Shown in pieces: positions 34,901 to 44,501 of a stretch of DNA of 64,000 nt (position 1 is its first letter; the number at the start of each line of letters is the position of its first letter). The stretch comes from Ditylenchus dipsaci (lineage: Eukaryota; Nematoda; Chromadorea; Rhabditida; Anguinidae), in contig SADC01000203.1 of assembly GCA_004194705.1 (NCBI GenBank), forward strand, positions 124,001 to 188,000, given 5' to 3'. Position numbers and translations under genes: made by a program. Under the pieces are notes generated by a model. That model worked only from the letters and a program-made list of their open reading frames with translations, ran no database searches and was not told the DNA's origin.

Positions 34901-37900
34901 AAACAGATCTTGCTCAGCTTTCACAGTATGTTAACCTAGGAGTCTTGCTCAATATAGAGATGTTTAAAACTTTGCCAGTTTTTCATCAGCTAACGTATCA
35001 ATCACAGGTAAATCTTATAAAAAAACAAAAGCCCTCGGAAACCTCTACAATAATGGCCGGCTATGATGAAGAGCAAATAGCTCAGCAGTAATAATCTGCT
35101 GCAAAAATATCAAGAATTTTTGCACTTTTGATTTTTTGCACACATTTTTTAAAAGTGTTCGAATTTTTTCACACCACTCTGTAGTTTTCACTGAACTATC
35201 AAACTTCAAGTGCATTATTACTAATAAAATTGCTTCGCTAGCAGATTTTTGACGATTGATCAATTATTTTACTATTGAATTTTCTGCGCTACTAGGATGG
35301 TACGGTTACGGTTAATTTGACCCTACCCAGTTTTCTGTTAACCGAATTTTTTCGTAGCCGCATTTCGGTCACAGTTAATTATGCCGAAATAGGTCCGATT
35401 TTGTTAACCGACTGTCTACAACCCTTCTCACCAGCTCTAAAATTAAGTTTTTTAGGAATGTTTAGTACTGTTCTTTAATGGTAATTATGCCATAAAAAGA
35501 CCAGAAAAGTAATTGTAAAGGATTTTTTGAAGATTATTTTAAGGGCGTTATGGGCCGTACAGGGAGATCCAAAGACAACATAGGGGCCACTTTATTTCAC
35601 TGTACGCACTGGCGAAAAAACGAGGAGGAGGAGTGAAAATTAAGGCTGAAAAAAAATTAGGGCCTAAGCGGCAATGAACTTCGCGTGTTTCCGTTGGAAG
35701 GAATGAATTTTTACAGTATTTGCACTATGAGGATTGATTTTTGTTGATTTTAAATTTTTTAAGGAGTTACTTCTGCGCCATATGTCTTTGCTCTGCATTA
35801 CTTTAACAGATGCCTTTTATTCTTACGAGCAAAAAGAAAATACTTTCGTATATCCAAGTGGATGGACGCCAATCAAAATGAAAGCAAATTGGTTTTCTGA
35901 TTTACATGAAGAGGAAAAGTATGGATTTTATGATAATTGCTATAAAATATTGAAATTGTTAATTTTTCATATACAAATAATTTTTTTCAAACTAACTGTG
36001 TATTTTTAGTCTCTTGAGTAGTAATCACAAATGAGGTCAAAAACACAATTCCAAGAACACGATTTTGAACCAGGGTAGGGTCTTCTATTAGAGAAAACAC
36101 GGCATCTAATTTTGGGCAATATTGACCAACCATAGTTCAAGTTGCTAGTCCCCCTTCTGGGTGCGCATCTTCTTGTTTACTTGTTAACAAAATAGTGCAT
36201 AAGCTCTTTTTAGGGCTCTGGTCAGAAGCAAATATCACCCTAAACAGTGGAAATTTACTGCAGGATTGGGGATAGGGGGCGGGGGGCGGGGGGGGGGGTA
36301 GGGTTTGGCACCATTTTTCACGGACACGGACAAAATTTGCTCGCGCCAAAATTTGCTCGGGCCGAAATTTGCTCGCGGCCAAAATTTGCTCGCGGCCAGA
36401 ATTTGCTCGCGGCCAAAATTGCTCGCGCCAAAATTTTGTGGGACCGAAATTTGCTCGGCCACAATTTGCACGGACAAAATTTGCTCAGTCATAATTTTCT
36501 CGGGTTTAAATTTTTTCCGAAGATAACTGACAAAAAGCTTCAAAAATTGAAGTAAAAAGTGTCGGACCCAAGGCGGGAACGAACTTTAAGGGGTGCCGGA
36601 TTATCGAGACTCGACTGTATATATTTTTGATTTTTATATGCTAATTATAATTAAAAAAATCTTACATTTGTACAATAATCATTTTAGATTTCGACAACAA
36701 ATTGAAACTAATTATATTTCTCCCATTATGAATCCACTTGTACGAATAGGATTGTCAACAGAAGAATATGTGTTGCTTAAAGCAATACTTTTTTCAAGCT
36801 CAGGTCTTGCTTGTAAATATAAAATAAAGTCACTTTTCTATTTTAGCAATTGACGACATGAATCCTATAGATAGAAGTCTTTTGCAAAAAGAGTCTCAGC
36901 GCTATTCCGCAATTCTCTTGCACCATGTGCAAAGCAAAAGAGGACTTTTAGAAGGAGCAAAGAAATTTGCAGACGTTCTTTCGCTGGTTTCATGTCTTGC
37001 TAAAGTTGTAAGTATCACTAACACATTATCAACAGAATATGTGTTATTACTGGTGACCGGACATATAGCATTATTTGTAAAAATTGTCCGCGGACATTTA
37101 GCATAATTTTGGGTATGATTCGGTAGTTGCGCCCAAATCACACCGAAAATTTATGTTAAAATGTCCGCGGACAAATTGCACAAATTATGCTAAATGTCCG
37201 GCCGTCGTTATTGCTGCAGGGTGAATCAAAAAACTTCACCATTTTTCAAATATTGGCCTAGGTTAGCCCTTTTTTTTTAATTTTCCCAGGAAAATTGATG
37301 ACAGTGTTCAAGCTACCTGGGAGCTACATAAGGTTGAAAAATGCAAAATATATACAGTTGACGCTCTCTATAACGACGCTCTTTATAACGACCCGGAAAA
37401 AGACAGCTACCGTATCCGCTCTAATTATAGACCCCTCTCTAATTATAAATCCCACTCGACTTTGAGGGTCTGTATCTTGGAGGAGAGAAAATATTTTGCA
37501 AATCTGTTTGATACGTTTTCTTAACTCCACGAGCTCTACAGATTCCACTTTTTAGATTTTGGTTAAGCACTCGAAAATTTCGAGATCAAATTCAAAATTT
37601 TCCGATTTTTAGGAGGTTGAAAAATTATAGACCCGGGTCTATAATTAGAGCGGATACGGTATTTGGTCACGAACGACCTGATTTACGTCAAAACGACGCT
37701 TTTTATAACGACGCTCTCTATAACGACTCCGTTTAGCCGGTCCCTTGAGAGTCGTTACAGAGAGCATCGACTATATATGGACTACTGTTCACAAAAAAAG
37801 CAACGAAAATTTAAATAAGATTGAACTGAAAATTTTCAAAAAATGTATGGTTTTTTTGTTTCCCTGTGTTGGGTAAGAAAGTTATTTTTGCCAAAAAAAA

Positions 37901-39459
37901 CTTAGGCATTTTTATATGGATAAAATTAGGGTTGGAATAAGACCGGTCCAAATCTTTTGCGGGAATATTCGCGGTCTAAATTTTTTTTCGGTCCGATTCG
38001 GTCCGAATCTTTTATCTCCAAATAACCAAATTTATTTGAAGGGCCGTACTTGTTGATGCAAATAAAAACTTGGCGAATTCGAATTTGCGCGGGACACTTC
38101 TCTCTCACTGTACTCTTTAGAGTCGCTCGAAATAACTCCAAAGAATAGAGTGCGAAACAAAAGAGAAGTGTCCTGCGCGCATTTGAGTTTGTCAAATTTT
38201 CATTTGCATCAACTAGTATGTTCCATTAACAAATCATAACGAATCAATCAAAGTCATTAAAGAACACATCAAAACCTTCATTAAAAAAGAATACCATTAC
38301 ATACGGTGGTTATATTTTTAGGGTATCTGGATAACCTTTCAGGTTGGTTTATTTTGGCCGCCCAAGGCAAAAGGTCAAATTTTGGTCAAAAAAAATTTTA
38401 TTGAAAAAGTGTCGACCGCGACCTGAAACGTGTTTTAAGCATGAATTTTTAAGCATGACAGGTGCTGAAACATCAAAAAAAGATGATTTTGGGCCATCTA
38501 GGGATTCTGTGCTCCAGCTAAAAATTTTATTTTTGAAAAGATTCGGATCGATTCACGGTCAGAATCAAAGATTCGGACCGGGAATATTCACGGAATAGTC
38601 CCATCACCCAACCCTGGATAAAATGATAGCTTTCTTTAAAAAATTTTAGTGACCATTTTCAAACGTAAAACAATTTTTAAAGCAAACAAATTTTATTGTT
38701 TTTACTTTTTTATTTGTAGCAAAATTAAGAAGTACAGTCAACCCTCGATATAACGACACCCGTGGGGACCGACTTAAGGTGTCGTTAAATCGGGGTTCAC
38801 TTTGACTAAATTTTAGTCAAAGCCAGCCAAATTGGCTCATTTTCGGGTGTCCTTAAATGGACGATACGTGAAAATCCCACGTTTTGGAGAAAAAGTGCCA
38901 CATTTTTGTGAAAATGTGCCACGTTTTATGAAAAACTGCTACGCTTTGTGAAAAAGTGCTACGTTTTTGTGAAAATTTGCCACGTTTTAGGAAAATGTGC
39001 CACGTTTTGGAGAAAAAGTGCCATGTTTTTGTGATAATCTGCCACGTTTTCTGACAATAAGAATTCTTAGACAAATCAATGATTTACACCTGAAATTTTG
39101 AAGATTACCATTAGCTTGCTATTGATTTGTCCTTGGAAACAAAGCGACCAATAAATCAGGCATATCTGTGCAAAACTAGGCGAATTTAAAAAAAACGTGG
39201 CACTTTTTTACAAAAACGTTGCACTTTTTCTCCAGAACGTGGCATATTTCCGTTTTATCCTCGTTAAATCGGGGTGTCGTTAAACCGAGGGTTGACTGTA
39301 ATAAAAAGGCAGCTCCAATAGTACGTCTGTATGTCATCATTTTCACTAAACTCATGTTTTCAGGCACGTGTTAGAAGAGAACTTCAAGTTTTTTTGCAGT
39401 GTATTTTGAAAATGAAATGTTATAACACTTTGTATGTTGATGCTTTGATATTCTTGTGA
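28938..39459 (+). CDS. Nuclear hormone receptor, nematode NHR type
   Basis: Exons: 28938-29043, 32248-32331, 33484-33653, 34855-35007, 35764-35957, 36688-36803, 36847-37008, 39364-39459; all phases agree. The first zinc finger is intact (C-x2-C-x13-C-x2-C, CLVC .. PSCFGC), then KSFFRRIILSGVRYKC. The second finger reads CTYQSLADISHVVACRACRF with DRC: one expected Cys is Ala and the loop is two residues short. A basic coiled segment (EITAELKEKKLAIQEKLKNQ) follows. The ligand-binding domain has DLAQLSQYVNLGVLLN, ELLLRHMSLLCITLTDAFYS, RIGLSTEEYVLLKAILFSSS and RELQVFLQCILKMKCYNTLY, ending VDALIFL. The start ATG lies 2 bp behind TTTTAG, so trans-splicing is likely. Introns of 3.2, 1.2, 1.2 and 2.4 kb are filled with transposons. 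The ligand is unknown. A transcription factor, unless the defective finger prevents DNA binding. Confidence 0.88.
29075..29245. repeat. pogo-like MITE, ACGGCACC variant
   Basis: TA-flanked. CAGTCAAACCTCTATATAAC at the left and TTATATAGAGGTTCGACTG at the right. The TATATAACGGCACC unit is repeated at both sides of each arm. Lies in intron 1 of the nuclear receptor gene. Confidence 0.9.
29306..29728. repeat. pogo-like MITE, near-perfect palindrome, ATAAGCACACC variant
   Basis: TA-flanked. It starts CAGTCCACTCTCGATATAAG and ends CTTATATCGAGAGTGGACTG. The two 200-bp arms are almost identical, so the insertion is recent or maintained by conversion. It carries the GTTCGTTACCGCCTAGGGTC landmark. Confidence 0.92.
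29739..31293 (-). mobile_element. Element with tandem-repeat TIRs (ACTCATTTGATC) and FLYWCH gene
   Basis: The left arm (29739-29866) is an array of about nine ACTCATTTGATCACA/CCC units. The right arm (31185-31293) is the same array in reverse (GATCAAATGAGTTGT). Between them lies about 1.3 kb of unique sequence with a minus-strand gene. I could not define a target-site duplication. FLYWCH domains are frequent in Mutator-like elements, so this may be a MULE relative or an element that captured a host gene. Confidence 0.75.
30412..31010 (-). CDS. FLYWCH-type zinc finger protein inside the tandem-repeat-TIR element
   Basis: Minus strand, at least two exons. The first reads IMSLANRGKQCLITGGYEFV, KSRVVSKGTIQNWRCIKMSK and CGIRQKLSL: the G-Y-x-F/Y .. 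WRC .. C pattern of a FLYWCH finger. Downstream (lower coordinates) a basic stretch near 30690 leads to NPVEVLRQPRRLDDCREANI, KMLFRCYQPSDRMEFLKAEQ and a stop near 30412 after an acidic end (DVGEEENEEF). No transposase catalytic domain is visible. Exon borders are uncertain, and the 5' end may extend to about 31130. Confidence 0.6.
31935..32035. repeat. Short palindromic MITE, CAGCGTATGTT family, copy 3
   Basis: GGTCAGCGTATGTTAGGACG is mirrored by GTCCTAACATACGTTGGCCA. In intron 1 of the nuclear receptor gene. Confidence 0.8.
32366..32850. mobile_element. hAT-like foldback, TSD ATTTTTTT, AGATAAATTTATCT arrays
   Basis: The ends CGTGGTGCGCAAAACAGATA and its complement TATCTGTTTTGCGCACCACG are perfect. 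ATTTTTTT flanks both sides (32358-32365, 32851-32858). Each arm repeats the palindromic AGATAAATTTATCTG unit about five times. In intron 2 of the nuclear receptor gene, 34 bp after the exon. Confidence 0.88.
33269..33420. mobile_element. hAT-like MITE, TSD CGTAAATG, TTGCGCAAAT units
   Basis: 152 bp, almost perfectly palindromic. GCAGCGAGTAATTGCGCAAA at the left and TTTGCGCAATCGCTCGCTGC at the right. CGTAAATG flanks both sides (33261-33268 and 33421-33428). Confidence 0.92.
33766..34146. repeat. piggyBac-like MITE, decayed copy
   Basis: Next to TTAA at 33762-33765. AGCATGCCCGTCGCAGATGG .. GGCAGGGTACC at the left and GGTACCCCGCCTTTTAAAAT .. CGGCATGCCC at the right. Same family as 58472-59011. 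Confidence 0.7.
34147..34854. other. Intron of the nuclear receptor gene, no discrete feature
   Basis: AT-rich intron sequence ending at the TTTTAG acceptor of the exon at 34855. Near 34670-34720 there is a weak pogo-like end (GGGTCGTTGTATCGAGG). Confidence 0.45.
36320..36510. repeat. Tandem repeat AAAATTTGCTCGCGGCC
   Basis: About ten units of roughly 17 bp, in one orientation only. Directly downstream (36557-36618) is a right-hand pogo-like end (GTGTCGGACCC .. TATCGAGACTCGACTGTA). Compare the inverted CGACGAAATTTTGGGCG units at 24848-24965. Confidence 0.8.
37050..37205. repeat. Palindromic MITE, GTCCGCGGACATTTAGCATA family, copy 1
   Basis: CCGGACATATAGCATTATTT .. GTCCGCGGACATTTAGCATA is mirrored by GTCCGCGGACAAATTGCACA .. 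ATGCTAAATGTCCGG. Copy 2 is at 61612-61757. In the last intron of the nuclear receptor gene. Confidence 0.85.
37355..37773. repeat. pogo-like MITE (ACGACGCTC variant) with an ACCGTATTT-family MITE nested inside
   Basis: Outer ends: CAGTTGACGCTCTCTATAAC and GTTACAGAGAGCATCGACTA. The inner element 37411-37662 starts CCGTATCCGCTCTAATTATA and ends TATAATTAGAGCGGATACGG, so it inserted into the pogo-like copy. Confidence 0.85.
37927..38616. mobile_element. hAT-like element with TSD GATAAAAT, GGTCCGAATC units
   Basis: It starts TAGGGTTGG and ends CCAACCCTG. GATAAAAT flanks both sides (37919-37926, 38617-38624). Arms contain ATTCGGTCCGAATC and GATTCGGACCGGGAATATTC units in inverted orientation. It hosts the GGGACACTTCTC foldback at 38042-38218. 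Confidence 0.9.
38735..39298. repeat. pogo-like MITE with CCACGTTTTGGAGAAAAAGTG arrays
   Basis: TA-flanked. CAGTCAACCCTCGATATAAC .. and .. GTTAAACCGAGGGTTGACTG. The middle holds about eight GCCACGTTTTxxGAAAAAxT units (38875-39055) and two in reverse (39186-39245). It ends 65 bp before the last exon of the nuclear receptor gene. Confidence 0.88.
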
Positions 39460-40480
39460 CAAAACTAGTTGTTGAAAGTAAAAATGATTTTTTAAGCATG
39501 AAAAGAGGTGTGTACTGAACAGTGTTTTGTGCAGAATTTCACGCTGAACACAATAGGGAAATTTTTTTGTTTTGGAAAGACAATGCTTTTAATCACACTT
39601 ATATGCATTTGACATTTTTGCATTTGACTTAGCTTGAACTGCTCTATAAGCAGCATAGTGGTTAGGCCGTCCGTCGCCATCCTAATTTTTTTCATCGCCG
39701 TCCTGCATTTTCATCAAATTTTTGGCGTTACTGTAATATACCCTCCCCCCAAACCGACTTTTTCAGGAATGGTCAAAGACCATTTTTATACCATAATTTC
39801 GCCATAAAATGACCAGAAAAGCAATTTAAATGAGATTACGGGCTGTATTGGGAGGGGGAGGAAATAATACAGGGGCCACTTTTCGAGATGGTTGAGATGA
39901 AATACTCTAAGCGTCTAAGGGCACTTACGAACCCAGGAACTCGTGGGGCAGGCAAAAGTATAAATACTTTTAACGGACCAAGCCGATCAGTGGGGTGGAC
40001 CCGCGGGTTTGCACCTAAGCCCAAGAATGTGTTGAAAATAACACCACAAAATAATTTTTTCGTTTTTAGTCTCAAAATTTTCGATTTTGCTAGTGGCTTG
40101 AATCTCGTAGTTAAGAACGGAGAACTGCCCAGCACTGTCTATAACACAGTTATAAAAATTTTGGCCCACATACCTTAGACACAAATCACTCGAAAGTGAC
40201 TCTGGATGCATGAAAAAGCATGCATACCAGAGATTCTTTATGCGGTAGGCCCCGGTATTCAAAACTATGTTCAAATCCCATCTTTTTAGGACTCTAGGTA
40301 CCATTTTCAGGTGGATTACCTTGGTCCCCAAGGCAAAAAGTCGAATTTTGGTCAAAAAATTTTTTTCCCGAAAATCAACTTTTTAGGTCAGAAAATGCCC
40401 GAAAACACCTTTTTTTAATTGTTTTCAGCGCATAAGAAATACTTAGTACTGGTTAAAACCTGATTTTGTGTGTTATGAAA
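39460..40480. other. Downstream of the nuclear receptor gene: repeat fragments only
   Basis: 39740-39890 is one arm of the 10757-type element. 40160-40290 is a copy of the unit with CACATACCTTAGACACAAAT and TTCAAAACTATGTTCAAATC. I find no gene. Confidence 0.6.
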
Positions 40481-40539
40481 AAGTGAATTCGAAAAATCTT
40501 GAAATTTTGATTATTATTTTTGGAGCTCCAAAATTTTCC

Positions 40540-41575
40540 GAAATCCGCATTCCGAAATCCGATGCTTTTTGAGTTCCGAATTCCGAAATTCGAATTCCGA
40601 AAAAATAGGTCAAGTTCCGAAATCCGAATTCTGATTCCGCAAATTCTGGAGTTCCGATTCCGAATTCTGTTCTGATTTTTTTGTTGTGTACCAACTCGTT
40701 ACAAAGACTGACTCGTTACTCCAACTCGTTACAATACCAACTCGGGTTGCAGTATAGAATCCCCCACGGGGAGTGAGTGAGAAAAAAAAACTTTTTTCGA
40801 ACCACAGAGGGGTATCATGGTTTTTTAGCCAAAATTTGAAAAATTTGAATTGGCGCCTTTTAAATTTTAAAGGGAATAAGGGCTGTATTGGGAGGGAAAG
40901 GAATAAAAGGGGCCACTTTATGACAGAACGTTAGAAATTTTAATATCTGTTTTCTTCGACTGCCTCACCATGTTTTTCAACTGGGCCGTGGCAAAAAAAG
41001 ACTCTATATGCATTTTTGGATCGAGAGTCTTGCTCGGAATCATGTCTAAGGTAAGTGCGTGCGCGCATCTCTAACTCTCAAGCCCCTGCGCTGGGCTTGG
41101 GGGCTTGGAGTTGAGATGCGCACACCCACATACCTTAGACACAAATCACTCGAAAGTGACTCTGGATGGATGAAAAAGCATGCATACCAGAGTTTATTTA
41201 TGCGGTAGGCCCAGTATTCAAAACTATGTTCAACATTTTCTTGTTAGTAGGCCCTGAGTCATTAGTGGCCCCTTTTATTCCCTTCCCCTCCCTATACAGC
41301 CCTTAATCCCTTTAAAATTCAAAAGGCGCCAATTCAAATTTTTCAAATTTGATTAAAAAACCATGACACTCCCCCTGTGGTTCGAAATTTTTTTTTCTCA
41401 GAATCAAAAAAACAGCCGGCTTTCACATGAAACCGGGGTCGAGAAACACGAATATGAAGTTATCTCCTCGATCTGATCACTCCCGTGGGGGGGGGGAATC
41501 TATACTCAAGCCCCAACTCGTTACAGTACCAACTCGTTACTGGGCTATACCAACTCGTTACAAAAAATAAATTTT
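40540..41575. repeat. ATTCCGAA and CCAACTCGTTAC tandem repeats split by a TIR element
   Basis: 40540-40672: ATTCCGAA-type units. CCAACTCGTTACA units at 40690-40745 and again at 41513-41565 in the same orientation. Between them (about 40749-41500) lies an element with ends TATAGAATCCCCCACGGG / CCCGTGG..AATCTATA and inner arms GAATTGGCGCC..AAGGGCTGTATTGGGAGGG. Its middle has the CATACCTTAGACACAAATCA unit shared with 10976, 11407 and 40160. Confidence 0.7.
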
Positions 41576-41577
41576 GT

Positions 41578-41822
41578 GTACCGTATTTTCTCTATTAAGT
41601 CCCCCTCTCTAATAACTCCCCCCTATTTCGACCCCATATCTCAGCCTGAGGAAAATGTTTGTAAATCTGTTTTTCGCGTTTTCTTAATCACCACGATCTT
41701 AGTTGATTCCACTTTTTAGATTTCGGTCGGGCATCCGAAAATCTCAAATCGAAATATTTTTTTTCCGATTTTTTAAGGTTTGAAAAATAACTCCCCGGGG
41801 ACTTACTACAGAAAATACGGTA
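41578..41822. repeat. Palindromic MITE, ACCGTATTTTCTCTATTAAG family
   Basis: ACCGTATTTTCTCTATTAAG at the left; GGACTTACTACAGAAAATAC and GGT at the right. The subterminal CCCC / GGGG parts match each other. Confidence 0.85.
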
Positions 41823-42264
41823 ATCCAAAATATATGGTTTTGATTGATCATTAATTATGATTCCGGTATTGATTTTTTCCTAAAATAGCTCTTAAAAGAC
41901 CAGTAATTTAACGGATCAGCCGCAGGGTGCTGAGCAAACCACCTGATACCTTTTTCCAAACAGCTATCCACTTCCAGGTAGGTAATTATCGATTTTAGGG
42001 AATACCATTAAAACCTGATTTTAAGATGTCCGTCGAAACCCTTTTAGATTTATCAATTAAATTAACTTTTGTTTTAGTCGTAAATAATAGTTAAAAATAT
42101 TAGCAACATTGCGGGCCTTCAGCTTTTATATAACATAGCAAATAAATTTACTTGATGACTAAATTGTAATTTTTTCAAAGCCAATAACTACGTAAAAGTA
42201 CGCATTTTTTAGTCGTCGTTACATGCCAATGTCAAGTTACCAGAAGACATTTCATCTGATTTTC

Positions 42265-43493
42265 CTAGCACAATAAACTTTCGTTAGTCAAAGTTTTTGA
42301 GTGATCATCCTCTTCTTTGTCACCTACTTTTTCTGCTTTTTCTGACATACTATCATTTTCCCAAAAAGAACTTTCATCAGCACTTTCATCAGTTTTCCAC
42401 ACCACCAAATGTTCATTCAATGTATTCTTGAGCTCATTTAAATCCTTTTCTTCTTTTTCGATTTGTCTAGGAGATTTCTTGAGTATTGAAGAAAGTGGAG
42501 AAATAGTGTAGCCTCTTGGCTGCTCTTTTGGTTTGCCTTTCGACGATTTGGAGTTTTTCACAGGTAAACATATAGGACACTTTTCTATATTGCACTCCTT
42601 CCAGTGGGTAATGATTTGTCTGGAAGTTCGGCAATGATAGTAGGTGCAGTCAGATCCCTTATTACAAGTAATCATGTGCTCAAGCACATTCTTCATTTTA
42701 GGGCAATATGGTAGGGCGCAGTGGACTGGTGTTGATGATAGCTGAAATATTATTGATTTATTTTATGCTAGCTTGTTTACCTTTTGCTTTTCATTGCATT
42801 TATGAGCATGTAGAATGAGGATGAGCTGGCGCTGCATATGCTTCTGTTGCTTTGGGTCTTGGGGGATAACATTGAAATAAATGACGGGCTCATCATCTGT
42901 CAAGGCAAGGAATTGTTGGAGTAGTTGGATATAATATCTGAGTCAATCAAATTTTGATTTAAATTAGATTCTTGACCTTCACTGTCGGTATCTAAAAACT
43001 AAAACTTTTTTCTGAATTAAGAAAAAAATTTACCCTTGGCACTTGAGAACCAAAACTTTTGAACTTGGCTTCTTATTCTTTGAAATATTTTGCCAGAATT
43101 CGGTGATTTGGCTTCATCTTTCTGATCACTTTTGGTCACCTCCAGATTATCTTGAACCTGTTGTTCTGTGCCGATCTGAACACTCAGAGGCTCCATCTTT
43201 ATAAATTTGGTCTCCACTTCCGGTGAGACTAGTAAAGATTGAGTTCTGATGAGACTGTAGTATTCTTCTCGGTTGAAGCTGTCATTGCCATTTGCTGCAG
43301 CCTGGGTATAGGCACACTGCTCTATGGTTTGAGCTCTCATCCAAAGCTCCTCTAGCTCATCATCTTTCAAGAGATCTGGGTAAAATTGTAGAGAGTCCAT
43401 TATTTTCGCGGTTAAATACTGTCGTCGACATTCAGTAATGACTAAAGAAGGCGCATAATATTTAGGTGCAGATTTGAGGTTTAAAGACAACAT
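42265..43493 (-). CDS. KIX-TAZ1 protein, CBP/p300-related but without acetyltransferase
   Basis: Exons: 43493-43034, 42991-42977 (15-bp microexon, uncertain), 42937-42781, 42741-42265. N-terminus MLSLNLKSAPKYYAPSLVIT, then a KIX-like stretch: ITECRRQYLTAKIMDSLQFY, DDELEELWMRAQTIEQCAYT and SFNREEYYSLIRTQ, aligning with the CBP KIX helices including its EYYxL motif. The second part is a full TAZ1: HMQRQLILILHAHKC, PVHCALPYCPKMKNVLEHMI, TCNKGSDCTYYHC and SRQIITHWKECNIEKCPICL, so all three HCCC zinc sites are present. The tail is Lys/Glu/Ser-rich. Total about 300 aa. In CBP/p300, TAZ1 precedes KIX; here the order is reversed and no bromodomain, HAT or TAZ2 follows. One base is missing between the KIX and TAZ1 exons to keep frame. 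TAZ1 and KIX bind activation domains, so a role as decoy or adaptor for transcription factors is plausible; that is inference. Confidence 0.78.
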
Positions 43494-44154
43494 AACAAAG
43501 CTAGTCTACTTTGAAACCACTTTTTTATCAAAAAAGAAACGTTGTTTTAGACTGTGAAATCGATTTTTAGAACAGTCTTTATTGCTATTTTTGTTTCCCT
43601 TTCTGTTCCAAACAGAGGTATGCTTGAGGCTTGGCTGACTGTGATAGCTGAGCAATCGGCGAAGAAGCAGAACATGATGAGTAAGTAGTAAGGCCAAGTG
43701 GTTGCACTAAACGTGCAATTACTCACTAATTTAAAAAGGTTAAAAAATTAGACTTTATCTAAAAAGACCAGTTTCTGGACGCAGCGGCATTTCCAAAATT
43801 TGAATTATCGATAGGAAACTTTTTTGCTCCCAAAATATTCATCAATTTTTTTTTAAATCTACTATCTACTGATCGAGCGCAACGTTGCTTGACATTGCCA
43901 GATCCGAAGACTTAGCCTATTTTAACTGTACCATAACTACTTTTATGAGGTGATAGATATTCCTGGGCCAAAACATAAAATATGATTATGAATGAAAATA
44001 AACAATAATTCAAAAAAACATGCAGAAAATTGTCCCTCGCCAATCTGAATTTCGGAGATGTAACTGCCTTCAAAAACCATGATTTTATAAGCGTTTAATT
44101 CAACAGAACCTATAGCAAACTAAAAAAATCAATCGAAAACTATTTTTAAAATTA
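43494..44154. other. Intergenic, no feature recognised
   Basis: Shared upstream region of the KIX-TAZ1 gene (minus) and the small peptide gene (plus). No repeats of note. A CTAG acceptor-like site lies just upstream of the KIX-TAZ1 ATG. Confidence 0.4.
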
Positions 44155-44473
44155 CTATTTTTAAATTCAAATGAGAAATTTTTGCTGTGGGTCAATGGAG
44201 GAGTGTAGAAATGTCAGTGTTTGCGCAAAAAAAGTTAAATTTAAAAAACCCGAAATGCATTCGAAATCGTATTGTAGAAGATTAATGTAAAATATTATCC
44301 CTCTAAAAATAAACTTTTTATACAGTCTGATCGACAATCCATTTTTCAATCATTGCAGGAAATATTTATACTGCCAATAGCCTTTAAAATCAAAATTCTT
44401 TTTTTAATGCAAATGAGCAATTTTCGCTGTGGGCCAATGGAGCAGTGTAGAAATATCAGTGTTTGAGCAATAA
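44155..44473 (+). promoter_or_regulatory. Duplicated promoter-proximal segment upstream of the Cys peptide gene
   Basis: A segment of about 65 bp at 44163-44228 (CAAATGAGAAATTTTTGCTG, TCAATGGAGGAGTGTAGAAA, TGTCAGTGTTTGCGCAA) recurs at 44402-44470 (CAAATGAGCAATTTTCGCTG, CCAATGGAGCAGTGTAGAAA, TATCAGTGTTTGAGCAA), with about 88% identity over the length. The second copy ends 31 bp before the ATG at 44502 and holds a CCAAT box. The first copy is followed by no ORF, so it is either a duplicated control element or the promoter of a lost paralog. Confidence 0.65.
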
Positions 44474-44501
44474 ATTTATTCTCTAAAAATATTCTCTAAG
44501 A

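Noticed and set aside
36235..36555. Repeat proteins (LLAPKFARAEICSRP type) on both strands
   Set aside because: Product of a 17-bp tandem repeat; no start context, splice sites or homology.
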